Shown here piece by piece: positions 17,409 through 24,972 of a DNA stretch of 52,778 nt. Numbering within the stretch: position 1 is the first letter of the stretch; every line of letters starts with the position of its first letter. The notes under the pieces were generated by a model. That model was not told the origin of the DNA and made no database searches. It worked only from the letters and a program-made list of their open reading frames with translations. The translations under genes and the position numbers were made by a program. This DNA is from Myxococcales bacterium (GTDB lineage: Bacteria; Myxococcota_A; Bradymonadia; REDH01), in NCBI GenBank assembly GCA_947496715.1, contig CANMDT010000008.1, positions 1 to 52,778 of the forward strand, read 5' to 3'.

Positions 17409-18173
17409 TCACTTCCCGGCGATGAGCCGGATGATGACAGCGGTGATGTTGTCCACACCGCCGCCCCGGTTCGCCGCGGCGATGAGCTGGGCGCAGAGCC
17501 CCTCCACGTCGTCCTGATCGGTCGACAGGATCGCGGCCATCTCCGCATCCGTGACCATGCCCGAGAGGCCGTCGGAGCAGAGCAGGTAGAGGTCGCCCTC
17601 TTCGGGGACGTCGGTCCGCACATCGACCTGCACATTGTCCTTCATGCCCAAGGCACGAACGATGACATTCTTGTGCGGGAAGTTGGCTATCTCCTCGTCG
17701 GAGAGCTTCTTCACCTTCATGAAGTCGTTGAGCAGCGAGTGGTCCTCGGTCACCTGCGTCAGCTCGCCGCGCCGCCACCGATAGACGCGCGAGTCGCCCA
17801 CATGGCCAATCACAACGCCGCCATCGACCAGCACACAGGCCACCAGCGTGGTGCCCATGCCCTTCTTGCCTTCGGTGGCCGCCTCGTGGATGCGTCGGTT
17901 CGCCAGCATGATGCCCGATGCAAGCCGGTTTTCCTCATAGGAGATGCCCTTGTCCATCCGATAGGGCCAGGTGAGGTCCTCGTCGGCGTCCGAGTCGGCG
18001 AAAAATTTTGCGACCGTCTCCACTGCGATGCGCGACGCGACCTCGCCGGAGCTGTGGCCGCCCATGCCGTCCGCCACCATGTAGAGGTTCTGCTCCGCCA
18101 TGAGGAAGAAGCTGTCTTCGTTGTGGTCACGCTTGAGACCGACGTCGGTCGAACCGGAGAATTGAACCTTCAT
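17409..18173 (-). CDS. PP2C-family serine/threonine protein phosphatase (Stp/PrpC type)
   Basis: The 254-residue soluble phosphatase has the metal-binding motifs of bacterial PP2C enzymes: GLKRDHNED at 12-20, VADGMGGH at 33-40, GHVGDSRVYRW in the middle, CSDGLSGM and the final DNITAVII. All metal aspartates are present, so it should be active on phosphoserine/threonine, opposing Hanks-type kinases. No kinase lies in the window. The start at MKVQFSG is preceded by the end of the lipid kinase gene with a 12-base gap, so the two are probably co-transcribed. Confidence 0.93.
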   Translation of the reverse strand: MKVQFSGSTDVGLKRDHNEDSFFLMAEQNLYMVADGMGGHSSGEVASRIAVETVAKFFADSDADEDLTWPYRMDKGISYEENRLASGIMLANRRIHEAATEGKKGMGTTLVACVLVDGGVVIGHVGDSRVYRWRRGELTQVTEDHSLLNDFMKVKKLSDEEIANFPHKNVIVRALGMKDNVQVDVRTDVPEEGDLYLLCSDGLSGMVTDAEMAAILSTDQDDVEGLCAQLIAAANRGGGVDNITAVIIRLIAGK

Positions 18174-18185
18174 GGCGTGCTGCTC

Positions 18186-19127
18186 CTACGGAATATACAG
18201 CTCAAGGACGGGGCCCATGGAGAGGGAGATCCGTTCGGCGACATAAAGGTCGCCATCGATCGTATAGTCAAACTTTCTAGGCAGTTGGACTTCAAGCCGC
18301 TGCATGAGCCGCTCCTCGAAGCCGCGCATGGTCATCGGGGCGGCACGCCAGATGGCGGGCAGGGCCGTCACAATGGAGAGCATCGGACCTTCGAGCGCGA
18401 GCGCGCAAAACTGTTCGGGGTGGCGACCGGCGCTGGTGAACGGGGACAGACCGAGTCCGACCTGCTCGGTCGTCGCACACATTAAGCAGAACAATTCTTT
18501 GTCTAGCCAAAGTTCACCATCTGCATGAATGATATGGCGTTCTTTGTCAGATAGTTGCTCAAAGAGAGGCCCCTGAACCGCCACCGAGCTGCAGACCTTT
18601 GCCGCCATCCACGCCGCCGTCCACGGAGAGGTCTCGCCCGCCGCGTAGTAGGCCTTCAAGAAGTTCGCCATCAGACCCGTCCCGAAGATGAACCCTAGCC
18701 GCGCTGTCTCCCCATCCTCCACCCGCAGCATCGCGCGCCGCAGCACCTTCTGCTCCGACCCGGAGGCCACCGCCGCGCACAACTGGCCGAGGATGCTCAT
18801 CGGTGTGCCTCGAATCTCGAAGCTGTCTGTCACGTTGTTCATGGTGCCGCCGCGCAGCAGGCAGACCCGCGGCAGCGCCCGGCCCTCGCTCACCTCGCCA
18901 AAGGCCGTCAGCACCTGATGGTTTGTCCCGTCGCCACCGTTGATCGCGAGGTAGCGGTAGCCGCGCTCAAACACCGTGCGGGCCGCCTGCCGAAGCGCAA
19001 GCATGTCTTCCGGCTCGAAGAAGTCGGCCTGCTCGCCATAGGTCGACTTCAGCCCCGCGAGCAGCTGCGGACGGAGACGGTTCTGGCGTGACCGGCGGTT
19101 CGAAAAAACGGCGATCTGCTTGCTCAC
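18186..19127 (-). CDS. Diacylglycerol kinase-family lipid kinase
   Basis: The 313-residue protein has the DAGK catalytic domain (DgkB/YegS/sphingosine kinase superfamily). INGGDGTNH at 62-70 contains the ATP-binding GGDGT, and RGGTMNN is the second nucleotide-site motif. The C-terminal half is a beta-sandwich substrate domain ending with DYTIDGDLY. It would phosphorylate a lipid alcohol at the membrane surface; the lipid cannot be named. The N-terminus MSKQIAVFSNRRS is typical of the family. The upstream region to 19411 has a candidate structured RNA on the other strand. Confidence 0.87.
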   Translation of the reverse strand: MSKQIAVFSNRRSRQNRLRPQLLAGLKSTYGEQADFFEPEDMLALRQAARTVFERGYRYLAINGGDGTNHQVLTAFGEVSEGRALPRVCLLRGGTMNNVTDSFEIRGTPMSILGQLCAAVASGSEQKVLRRAMLRVEDGETARLGFIFGTGLMANFLKAYYAAGETSPWTAAWMAAKVCSSVAVQGPLFEQLSDKERHIIHADGELWLDKELFCLMCATTEQVGLGLSPFTSAGRHPEQFCALALEGPMLSIVTALPAIWRAAPMTMRGFEERLMQRLEVQLPRKFDYTIDGDLYVAERISLSMGPVLELYIP

Positions 19128-19258
19128 CGCGAACCTCTTTTTGTCTCCCGAATGCCGTCACAGGTCAACCGTCGAGCCCCCACGTGACGCCATGTGTCAG
19201 GGGTTCGGCGGGGCCATCCGACAACCGTTCCCCCTACCCAATTTTGTCCACCTCTGCC

Positions 19259-19287
19259 TTGATTTTGACACGGTGCCCCACTATCTG
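19259..19287 (+). promoter_or_regulatory. Candidate sigma-70-like promoter for the small RNA at 19294
   Basis: TTGATT at 19259-19264 and TATCTG at 19282-19287 are separated by 17 bases. The -35 matches TTGACA at four of six positions; the -10 matches only loosely. An alternative TTGACA at 19265 has poor spacing to this -10. It points at the folded segment that begins about ten bases downstream. Evidence is pattern only. Confidence 0.3.
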
Positions 19288-19293
19288 TTGCCC

Positions 19294-19385
19294 CGTTCCT
19301 CGCTGGACGGCCCACGTACAACCCCCCAGGCCGTTGATACGGTGTACGCGCTAGTATCAGGCGCTCCAGCGAGGGACCTTTTTTC
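19294..19385 (+). ncRNA. Candidate small structured RNA: three-way junction with U-tract
   Basis: In the 284-base gap between two minus-strand genes the plus strand can fold into a closed three-way junction. P1 pairs CCTCGCTGGA (19298-19307) with TCCAGCGAGG (19365-19374), ten perfect pairs. Inside, P2 pairs CGGCC (19308-19312) with GGCCG (19329-19333), and P3 pairs TGATAC (19335-19340) with GTATCA (19354-19359). P1 is followed by GACC and six T residues, so it looks like a transcript end. No plus-strand gene precedes it. It matches no RNA family I know. A bare terminator structure or chance inverted repeat is the alternative. Confidence 0.4.
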
Positions 19386-19411
19386 ACGCATTCCGTCATC
19401 TTGCCCCTAGG

Positions 19412-20008
19412 TCAGGATTGAGGGTTCTTGAGGTCCTGCAGGATCATCTTCACCACGCTCTTGAGCGTGTCGAAGACGCCAGGCCCCTCGGGGTGACCTG
19501 CCGCCGCTGCGAAGTCGGGGGCGCCCATGGGATTGAACTCCGCGCGAAGCTCCTCGACCGTATTGATGTTCGGCAAATCCCGCTTGTTGTACTGCACGAC
19601 GAAGGGGAGCTTGGAGATGTCGTAGCCGTAGGCTGCCAGGTTCTCTTTCAGGTCGTCCATCGAGATCTGGTTCGCCTCGAACCGCTCCCGCTGGCTGTCC
19701 GCAACAAAGACCACGCCGTCCGCTCCCTTCATGATCAGACGCCGCGAGGCCGAGTAGAAGAGCTGCCCAGGGACCGTGTAGAGGTGGAGCCGCGTCTTGA
19801 AGCCCCGGATGGGCGGCAGGCTCAGGGGCAGGAAGTCGAAGAAGAGCGTCCGCTCCGCCTTGGTTTCCAGGCTGATCAGCTTGCCGCGCGCATCGGGATT
19901 GGTCGAGCCGTAGATGAACTTGATGTTCGTCGTCTTCCCGCAGAGTCCCGGACCGTAGTAGACGATCTTCAGGATGATTTCTCGGCTCGAATAGTTGATG
20001 AAGGACAT
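19412..20008 (-). CDS. mglA: MglA-type small Ras-like GTPase
   Basis: The 198-residue GTPase closely follows the Myxococcus MglA pattern. It opens MSFINYSSRE, has the P-loop GPGLCGKTT at 19-27, switch-region ERTLFFDFLPL, the diagnostic TVPGQ at 78-82 (DxxG replaced by VPGQ) and NKRD at 141-144. MglA in its GTP form marks the leading cell pole and, in gliding species, drives motility complexes. It follows the roadblock gene by 53 bases, the classical mglB-mglA order. The C-terminus is shortened and divergent after residue 155. The identity is firm; a polarity role rather than motility is possible if the organism does not glide. Confidence 0.93.
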   Translation of the reverse strand: MSFINYSSREIILKIVYYGPGLCGKTTNIKFIYGSTNPDARGKLISLETKAERTLFFDFLPLSLPPIRGFKTRLHLYTVPGQLFYSASRRLIMKGADGVVFVADSQRERFEANQISMDDLKENLAAYGYDISKLPFVVQYNKRDLPNINTVEELRAEFNPMGAPDFAAAAGHPEGPGVFDTLKSVVKMILQDLKNPQS

Positions 20009-20061
20009 GGTTCCTCTTTCGTCGCTGCGGTCGGTTCAGGGGCGGGGCGCGGGCGGCCTGC

Positions 20062-20553
20062 TTAGAATCCGTCTCCGAAGAGGTTGTCGATATCGTCGTC
20101 GGTGATCTCGTCAAAGAGCCCGGCGCCCTGAGGGGCTGGCAACCGCCGACGCTCCTCCATCGCGATGAAGGCCTCCTGCAGCCGCTCCGTCGTCTTCTTC
20201 ACCCGAAGGCGCACCAGACCGAGGCTCGAGCGCTGGTCGAAGATGACCGTCAGGATGAACTCTTCGCCCGCCAGAGAGATGTGCAGGTGGTCCCGCTTTC
20301 CCTCGTGGAAGTGAACCGGGAACTCGGGCTCACCCAGGAGCTTCGCAAGGCTCGAGGTTGCGGCAGTTGTACCGGCCACGAGGCTGGCCAGGCTGGTTAC
20401 ATCGATCTCTGCGATCTCGCCGATGGAGACGATGACCTGACCGTTCCGGTCGAGCAGGAAGATGGCCTTGGCCAACGCCTCGCGGAGCAGGCGCTGGCAG
20501 ATCTCTGCGAGCTGCTTCTGCTCGTCTTCGTAGATGACACTCTGAGCGTTCAT
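20062..20553 (-). CDS. mglB: MglB-like roadblock/LC7-domain protein
   Basis: The 163-residue protein has a roadblock/LC7 fold at about residues 5-120: an N-terminal helix (QLAEICQRLLRE), the LLDRNGQVIVSIG strand pair, LASLVAGTTAATSSLAKLLGE and the FDQRSSLGLVRLR strand. Such proteins are GTPase-activating partners of MglA. The C-terminal 40 residues are an acidic tail ending DDDIDNLFGDGF. It directly precedes mglA on the same strand, which supports the pairing. Paralogous roadblock proteins exist in myxobacteria, so the MglB name is by context. Confidence 0.83.
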   Translation of the reverse strand: MNAQSVIYEDEQKQLAEICQRLLREALAKAIFLLDRNGQVIVSIGEIAEIDVTSLASLVAGTTAATSSLAKLLGEPEFPVHFHEGKRDHLHISLAGEEFILTVIFDQRSSLGLVRLRVKKTTERLQEAFIAMEERRRLPAPQGAGLFDEITDDDIDNLFGDGF

Positions 20554-20646
20554 GGGGTAGCTCGCGGCTGGAAGTCGGATCTCTTCAGACCTCTGTCTAG
20601 ACGACTCGGGAGCGAGGTTGCAACCGAGCAGCCGCCCGAATCGGTA

Positions 20647-21249
20647 TCAACTCATGGTCTGGCGGCCCGTGAGCGCCCGGCCCAGCGTTGCTCGGTCTGC
20701 ATACTCAAGCTCGCCGCCGATCGGGATGCCGCTGGCGATGCGCGAGACCTTCACACCTACCACGCCAAGGATGTTCCGAATGTAGACGGCGGTCGCCTCA
20801 CCCTCCACGCTCGGATTGGTCGCGACCACCACCTCTGTGATGGGCTCGGTGCCGATCCGGCGGACCAGACTGGCAAGGTTCAGCGCGTCGGGGCCCACCC
20901 CGTCGAGCGGCCGGAGCAGCCCGTTCAGCACATGATAGGTCCCTCGAAACTCGCCCGTCCGCTCCAGCGCCACCACATCCGATGGCCCCTCCACGACGCA
21001 GATCATGGAGCGGTCGCGGGTCGTCGATGCGCAGATGCGGCAGGGATCGGCCTCCGTCACATTGCCGCAGCAGCTGCAGCGCCGCACCTTGGTCTTGACC
21101 CTGATGAGCGCCTCGGCGAGCGCCTCGGGCAGATCAGGCGGACCCGACAGAAAGAAGAAGGCCAGACGCGTGGCGGTACGCTCCCCGATGCCGGGTAGGC
21201 GACTGAGCTGGGTGACCAGCGCGCCGATGGCGTCGCCGGCCTGGCTCAT
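20647..21249 (-). CDS. recR: Recombination mediator protein RecR
   Basis: The 200-residue protein has the full RecR layout: helix-hairpin-helix LSRLPGIGERTATRLAFF, a four-cysteine zinc finger (CSCCGNVTEADPCRIC) and a TOPRIM domain with CVVEGPSDV and TNPSVEGEATA, ending in the Walker B-like C-terminal region. RecR loads RecA at single-strand gaps with RecO/RecF. The ATG overlaps the ybaB stop as ATGA, and dnaX-ybaB-recR is a widespread operon. Confidence 0.97.
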   Translation of the reverse strand: MSQAGDAIGALVTQLSRLPGIGERTATRLAFFFLSGPPDLPEALAEALIRVKTKVRRCSCCGNVTEADPCRICASTTRDRSMICVVEGPSDVVALERTGEFRGTYHVLNGLLRPLDGVGPDALNLASLVRRIGTEPITEVVVATNPSVEGEATAVYIRNILGVVGVKVSRIASGIPIGGELEYADRATLGRALTGRQTMS

Positions 21250-21569
21250 CCGAAGAGGCCGCCAAGATTGAGACCGCCCGTCAACTTGCCGACCTCGGCC
21301 TCGACGATGGACTGCGAACTCTCCAGCGCCTGATTGATGGCGATCGTGACAAGATCCTGAAGCGAATCCACATCGTTCGGGTCAACGACCTCTTTGGCGA
21401 TGGTGATGCGAAGGAGCTGCTGCTTGCCGTTGACCACGGCGACCACAACGCCGCCGCCGGCAGAGGCCGAGAACTCTCGATCGTTCAGCTCCTCTTGGAG
21501 CTTGCCGATCTGCTGCTGGAGGCGCTGCGCCTGCTTCATCATTCCGCCGATTCCTGCCTGCTTGCTCAT
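21246..21569 (-). CDS. ybaB: YbaB/EbfC-family nucleoid-associated protein
   Basis: The 107-residue protein begins with a glycine- and glutamine-rich amphipathic helix (GIGGMMKQAQRLQQQIGKLQEEL), then the SAGGGVVVAVVNGKQQLLRI strand region typical of YbaB/EbfC. These dimeric proteins bind DNA and are usually encoded between dnaX and recR, as here. Both junctions are ATGA overlaps. Length is normal for the family. Confidence 0.95.
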   Translation of the reverse strand: MSKQAGIGGMMKQAQRLQQQIGKLQEELNDREFSASAGGGVVVAVVNGKQQLLRITIAKEVVDPNDVDSLQDLVTIAINQALESSQSIVEAEVGKLTGGLNLGGLFG

Positions 21570-23614
21570 GGTGTGTCCTGTTCCAGTCGATCTTGAATCC
21601 GAATCTCAAGTCGGCCCTGCGGCCAGGCCCCGAGAAGGAGTTGCGTGGATAGGTGATTGCGGACGTTGTCCGCAAGCATCGTCTTGCGAGAAAGCGCCTC
21701 GGCCTCTTCGAGCAGTATGACGGAGATGCCGCCCGTCCGCTCCTCGTCGCTGACCGCGGTTGTGACCTCCCAGCGGACGCTCACAGGCCCGCCCGCGAGG
21801 TCGATGCATGCCTGCTCAATGAGGGCCCGGTCCGCCGGCTTCAACACCGTCTGCATGTGGGGGGCGTAGGCCAGCCGGAGCTCTCCGGAAGGAGCCGGCA
21901 CGAAGAGGGCGAGCGCCATCATCTGGCCTAGGCGCGTATCACGCGCACGGACTGTGGCGACCCAGGCGCGCCACTGGTCCGCGTCCACTGCCGTGACTCC
22001 CGCGGGCTCATCCCCGGGCGCGTGGTCGGGTTCCGGGAAGGCGTCGTCCTGCGCATCCGACGGGGCATCCGCCTGTGCAGCAGCGGGCAGCGGTGGCGCC
22101 GCGGGGGGTGCCTCGATGAGCCGGCTGTGGAGGGCGACTGGCGCTGCCTCCTCCGCATCGGCAGGGGCCGTCGCAGCAGTGGAGGGCGCTGCAATCTCTG
22201 GCACGGGCAGCGGCGGCGCCTCGGCGGGGGGACGGATGAGGCGGCTATGGTCGGCGGCCTCCACGGTCGCTGCTGCTGCTACGACCGGGGCAGGGGGCGC
22301 AACCGGCATGGCTGTTGGGACGATGGCCGGAGCCATCGGCGGCGCAGGCGGCCGGATGACGGGCCCCTCCACATGCCGCGCGACCGGCCGCGGCGGTGGC
22401 TCTGGTGGTGCTACGGGTGCAGGAGCGCGCGTGGGCGGAGGACCGCTGGACCCGCCGGACGGCGGCGAGCGGTGGCCGCCGGCCAGCGCCTCGAAGCGGG
22501 CGATGAGCTCCTCTGCTCGCACGACCGGCTCCATCGCGCAGAGGCGGATGAGGGCCATCTCGAGGAGCAGCTTGGGAAAGAGCGACCGGGTGATGGCCTC
22601 GCTGCTCTGCACCAGCTCTTCGAACATCCGGTGCAGCAGTTCGGAGGAGCGCCCCTCTACCTGCTCGCGCGCTTCGGCAATCTCTGCGTCGGAGAGCGAG
22701 GTAAGCCGCTCAGGAGCCGTGCTGACCGCCACCACCGTGAGATCGCGGAAGTGACCGATGAGCTGCTCGGCAAAGTGGCCCATGTCGCCGCCATAGGCTG
22801 CGATCTCGTCGACCGTCTCCAGCGCAAGCTGCAGGTTCTTGTCGAGCAGGGCTCTGCTGATGGCAAAGAGGCGCGAGCGCTCCGCGGCGCCAAGGAGCGG
22901 AGCGACCTGTTCGACCGTAGCACTGGGGCCGGCGAAGGCGATGATCTGGTCGAGCTGGCTGAGTGCGTCGCGCATGCCGCCGGCGGCCTGACGGGCGACG
23001 AGATGGAGGACCTCAGCGGGGATCTCCAACTTCTCCTGCTCCACGATGTAAGAGAGGCGGGCGACGATGTCGGCGTGCGAAATGCGCCGGAAATCAAAGC
23101 GCTGGCAGCGGCTGAGAATGGTTACCGGGATCTTGTGGACCTCGGTGGTGGCGAAGATGAAGTGTACATTGGGCGGCGGCTCTTCGAGTGTCTTCAACAG
23201 TGCGTTGAAGGCCTCGGTGGTCAGCATGTGGACTTCGTCGATGATGTAGATTTTGTTGCGGTCGCGCTGCGGTGCGTAGCGGACGCCATCGCGGAGCTCA
23301 CGGATCTCGCCGATGCCACGGTTGGAGGCGCCGTCGATTTCGATGACGTCGACGGAGGAGCCGCGCTGGATCTCGGTGCAGGCGTCACAGCTGCCGCAGG
23401 GGCTCGGCGTGGGCCCCGAGACGCAGTTGAGCGCCATGGCGATGATGCGTGCCGATGAGGTCTTACCGACGCCGCGGGCACCTGTGAACAGCATGGCGTG
23501 GGGCACGCGCTGCAGGTGAATGGCGTTGGTAAGGGTCCGCGTCACATGGTCTTGGCCCGTGAGGTCGGCGAAGGTTTGAGGCCGCCATTTGCGGGCGAGG
23601 ACGATGTAGGACAT
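21566..23614 (-). CDS. dnaX: DNA polymerase III subunit gamma/tau
   Basis: The 682-residue clamp-loader ATPase starts MSYIVLARKWRPQTF. It has Walker A GARGVGKT at 45-52, four zinc-binding cysteines just after residue 64, the DEVHML Walker B and the SRCQRFDF sensor region. Residues 1-360 are the AAA+ and collar domains. A proline/alanine-rich linker (about 385-540) contains two copies of an HSRLI(R/E)xPPAxAPPLP motif. The C-terminal domain, absent from gamma, should bind DnaE. I see no slippery A/T run that would make a shorter gamma form. It lies directly downstream of the SRP RNA gene, a common arrangement. Confidence 0.97.
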   Translation of the reverse strand: MSYIVLARKWRPQTFADLTGQDHVTRTLTNAIHLQRVPHAMLFTGARGVGKTSSARIIAMALNCVSGPTPSPCGSCDACTEIQRGSSVDVIEIDGASNRGIGEIRELRDGVRYAPQRDRNKIYIIDEVHMLTTEAFNALLKTLEEPPPNVHFIFATTEVHKIPVTILSRCQRFDFRRISHADIVARLSYIVEQEKLEIPAEVLHLVARQAAGGMRDALSQLDQIIAFAGPSATVEQVAPLLGAAERSRLFAISRALLDKNLQLALETVDEIAAYGGDMGHFAEQLIGHFRDLTVVAVSTAPERLTSLSDAEIAEAREQVEGRSSELLHRMFEELVQSSEAITRSLFPKLLLEMALIRLCAMEPVVRAEELIARFEALAGGHRSPPSGGSSGPPPTRAPAPVAPPEPPPRPVARHVEGPVIRPPAPPMAPAIVPTAMPVAPPAPVVAAAATVEAADHSRLIRPPAEAPPLPVPEIAAPSTAATAPADAEEAAPVALHSRLIEAPPAAPPLPAAAQADAPSDAQDDAFPEPDHAPGDEPAGVTAVDADQWRAWVATVRARDTRLGQMMALALFVPAPSGELRLAYAPHMQTVLKPADRALIEQACIDLAGGPVSVRWEVTTAVSDEERTGGISVILLEEAEALSRKTMLADNVRNHLSTQLLLGAWPQGRLEIRIQDRLEQDTP

Positions 23615-23628
23615 CGCATCCAGAGGGG

Positions 23629-23634
23629 AAAAAA
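23629..23634 (-). terminator. U-tract after the SRP RNA
   Basis: Six A residues on the plus strand read as TTTTTT on the minus strand, four bases past the SRP RNA closing stem. This could end the SRP RNA transcript. Its position 15 bases before the dnaX start means dnaX expression would depend on read-through or on its own promoter. Confidence 0.45.
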
Positions 23635-23637
23635 GAG

Positions 23638-23724
23638 GTGCCGGACTTCACACACGCCGTATCACTACCGTTGCTCCCTTCCGGGCCTGGCGGGGTTTGC
23701 GATCGTGCGTCGTAAAGTCCGACA
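23638..23724 (-). ncRNA. ffs: Signal recognition particle RNA, small bacterial (4.5S) type
   Basis: The minus strand carries the conserved SRP helix-8 sequence GCCAGGCCCGGAAGGGAGCA, with the GGAA tetraloop region and the asymmetric AGCA bulge that binds Ffh. The ends close by pairing GTCGGACTT at the 5' side with AAGTCCGGC at the 3' side. Size (about 87 nt) and the single hairpin shape fit the small 4.5S type. It lies between tRNA-Ser(GGA) and dnaX, a linkage common in proteobacteria. Confidence 0.93.
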
Positions 23725-23765
23725 TAACTCAAGTTCGGCTTCGATGGGAAGCGCGAAGGTCAAAG

Positions 23766-23852
23766 CGGAGAGGGTGGGATTCGAACCCACGTTACGGTTG
23801 CCCGTAAACACGCGTTCCAGGCGTGCGCCTTCAACCACTCGGCCACCTATCC
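23766..23852 (-). tRNA. tRNA-Ser(GGA)
   Basis: The minus strand folds as a class II tRNA with anticodon arm CACGC-CTGGAAC-GCGTG (anticodon GGA, reading UCC/UCU), a long variable arm and T-arm GTGGG-TTCGAAT-CCCAC. The discriminator is G and CCA is not encoded. Acceptor pair 4-69 is U-C, a mismatch; the other six pairs are canonical. Confidence 0.93.
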
Positions 23853-23915
23853 TTAGGGTACGAAACGCAGCGGCTGGTTGTGGCCGCTGATGGGACTACC
23901 GTGTTCATGTCAAAG

Positions 23916-24002
23916 AGGAGAGGGTGGGATTTGAACCCACGGTCCTCGTGAAAGGACTCTTGATTTCGAATCAAGCGCGTTCGACCACTCCGCCACCTCT
24001 CC
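23916..24002 (-). tRNA. tRNA-Ser(CGA)
   Basis: Class II tRNA on the minus strand, anticodon arm CTTGA-TTCGAAA-TCAAG (anticodon CGA, reading UCG), long variable arm and T-arm GTGGG-TTCAAAT-CCCAC. The acceptor stem GGAGAGG/CCTCTCC pairs fully. The discriminator reads U rather than the G usual for bacterial tRNA-Ser. It starts nine bases after the tadA stop. Confidence 0.93.
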
Positions 24003-24011
24003 GGGTGTTTT

Positions 24012-24488
24012 TCAAGGTCTAGGTTTCCGCTTGGAGCGGAAGAACTCAGTAAGCAGGCTGGCGGACTCTTCTGCCAGGATGCCGTTTCGTACATCTACCC
24101 GATGATGGGTCCTCGGGTCGTCGCAGATCCGGAAAAGGGATCGAGCGGCGCCACCTCGGGCATCGGGAGTTCCATATGTCAAAGAACGGAGTCGGGATTG
24201 GACGATGGCTCCTGCGCACATGGGGCAGGGTTCAAGTGTTACAAAGAGTTCGGCCTCATCGAGTCGCCAGTGGCCGAGTTCGGCCGCCGCGGCTCGCAGC
24301 GCTACAATTTCTGCGTGGGCAAGGGGGTCACCGGTGAGCTCTCGCTCGTTCCGGCCGCGACCCACGATGCGGTCGCCGAGCACCACGATGGCTCCGACGG
24401 GGACATCGCCTGCCGCGCCTGCCGCTTCCGCCTCTCTCAAGGCTTCGCGCATGTACTTCAGGTCACGCTCGGTCACCTCGTCCCACAT
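24012..24488 (-). CDS. tadA: tRNA-specific adenosine-34 deaminase TadA
   Basis: The 158-residue zinc enzyme converts wobble A34 to inosine. HAE near 58-60 supplies the zinc ligand and catalytic glutamate, and PCPMC near 87-91 supplies the two cysteines; VPVGAIVV and the MRSLTYG-like SRLRSLTYGTPD segment are also TadA hallmarks. I chose the ATG at 24488 because GGAGAGG lies five bases upstream; the GTG two codons earlier overlaps that Shine-Dalgarno. The start lies 14 bases past the 3' end of tRNA-Arg(ACG), the enzyme's canonical substrate, on the same strand. A tRNA-Ser gene follows nine bases after the stop. Confidence 0.96.
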   Translation of the reverse strand: MWDEVTERDLKYMREALREAEAAGAAGDVPVGAIVVLGDRIVGRGRNERELTGDPLAHAEIVALRAAAAELGHWRLDEAELFVTLEPCPMCAGAIVQSRLRSLTYGTPDARGGAARSLFRICDDPRTHHRVDVRNGILAEESASLLTEFFRSKRKPRP

Positions 24489-24502
24489 CGCCACCTCTCC
24501 AG
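24489..24502 (-). promoter_or_regulatory. Shine-Dalgarno of tadA abutting the tRNA-Arg 3' end
   Basis: The short spacer between tRNA-Arg(ACG) and tadA holds GGAGAGG (24494-24500) with a five-base gap to the ATG at 24488. No terminator or promoter fits in the spacer, so tadA is most simply read from the tRNA transcript. Confidence 0.6.
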
Positions 24503-24576
<74 letters not shown>

Positions 24577-24647
24577 ATCTCCCGATTACGGGGGAGCGGC
24601 GACTAACGGCAATCCTGCCATGCGTCAACCGCGCCCGTCATCTTCAG

Positions 24648-24737
<90 letters not shown>

Positions 24738-24789
24738 AGATGCCTGTCATCCAATCCGACTTTTCAAAGAACCGTGGCACAAAGGCCAG

Positions 24790-24876
24790 CAGAGGAGGAG
24801 GGATTCGAACCCCCGGAAGGCTTTCACCTTCAACGGTTTTCAAGACCGCCGCCATCAACCGCTCGGCCACTCCTCC
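24790..24876 (-). tRNA. tRNA-Ser(UGA)
   Basis: Class II tRNA on the minus strand, anticodon arm GCGGT-CTTGAAA-ACCGT (anticodon UGA, reading UCA and neighbours). Long variable arm and T-arm GGGGG-TTCGAAT-CCCTC. The acceptor stem GGAGGAG pairs with CTCCTCT, leaving G1-U72; the discriminator is G. It is the most upstream tRNA of the cluster. Confidence 0.95.
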
Positions 24877-24972
24877 GAACGAGTGGGGCGGGCCCTCTAC
24901 CACAAGCGGACTGCCGCGAGCAAGCCTCTATGCGCATCCTTTCCACCTTTTCGATGATCACCGCGCTTCGCC

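Noticed and set aside
22022-23458. 478-codon plus-strand frame opposite dnaX
   Set aside because: The minus strand encodes an unmistakable DnaX; the plus-strand product has no recognisable domain.
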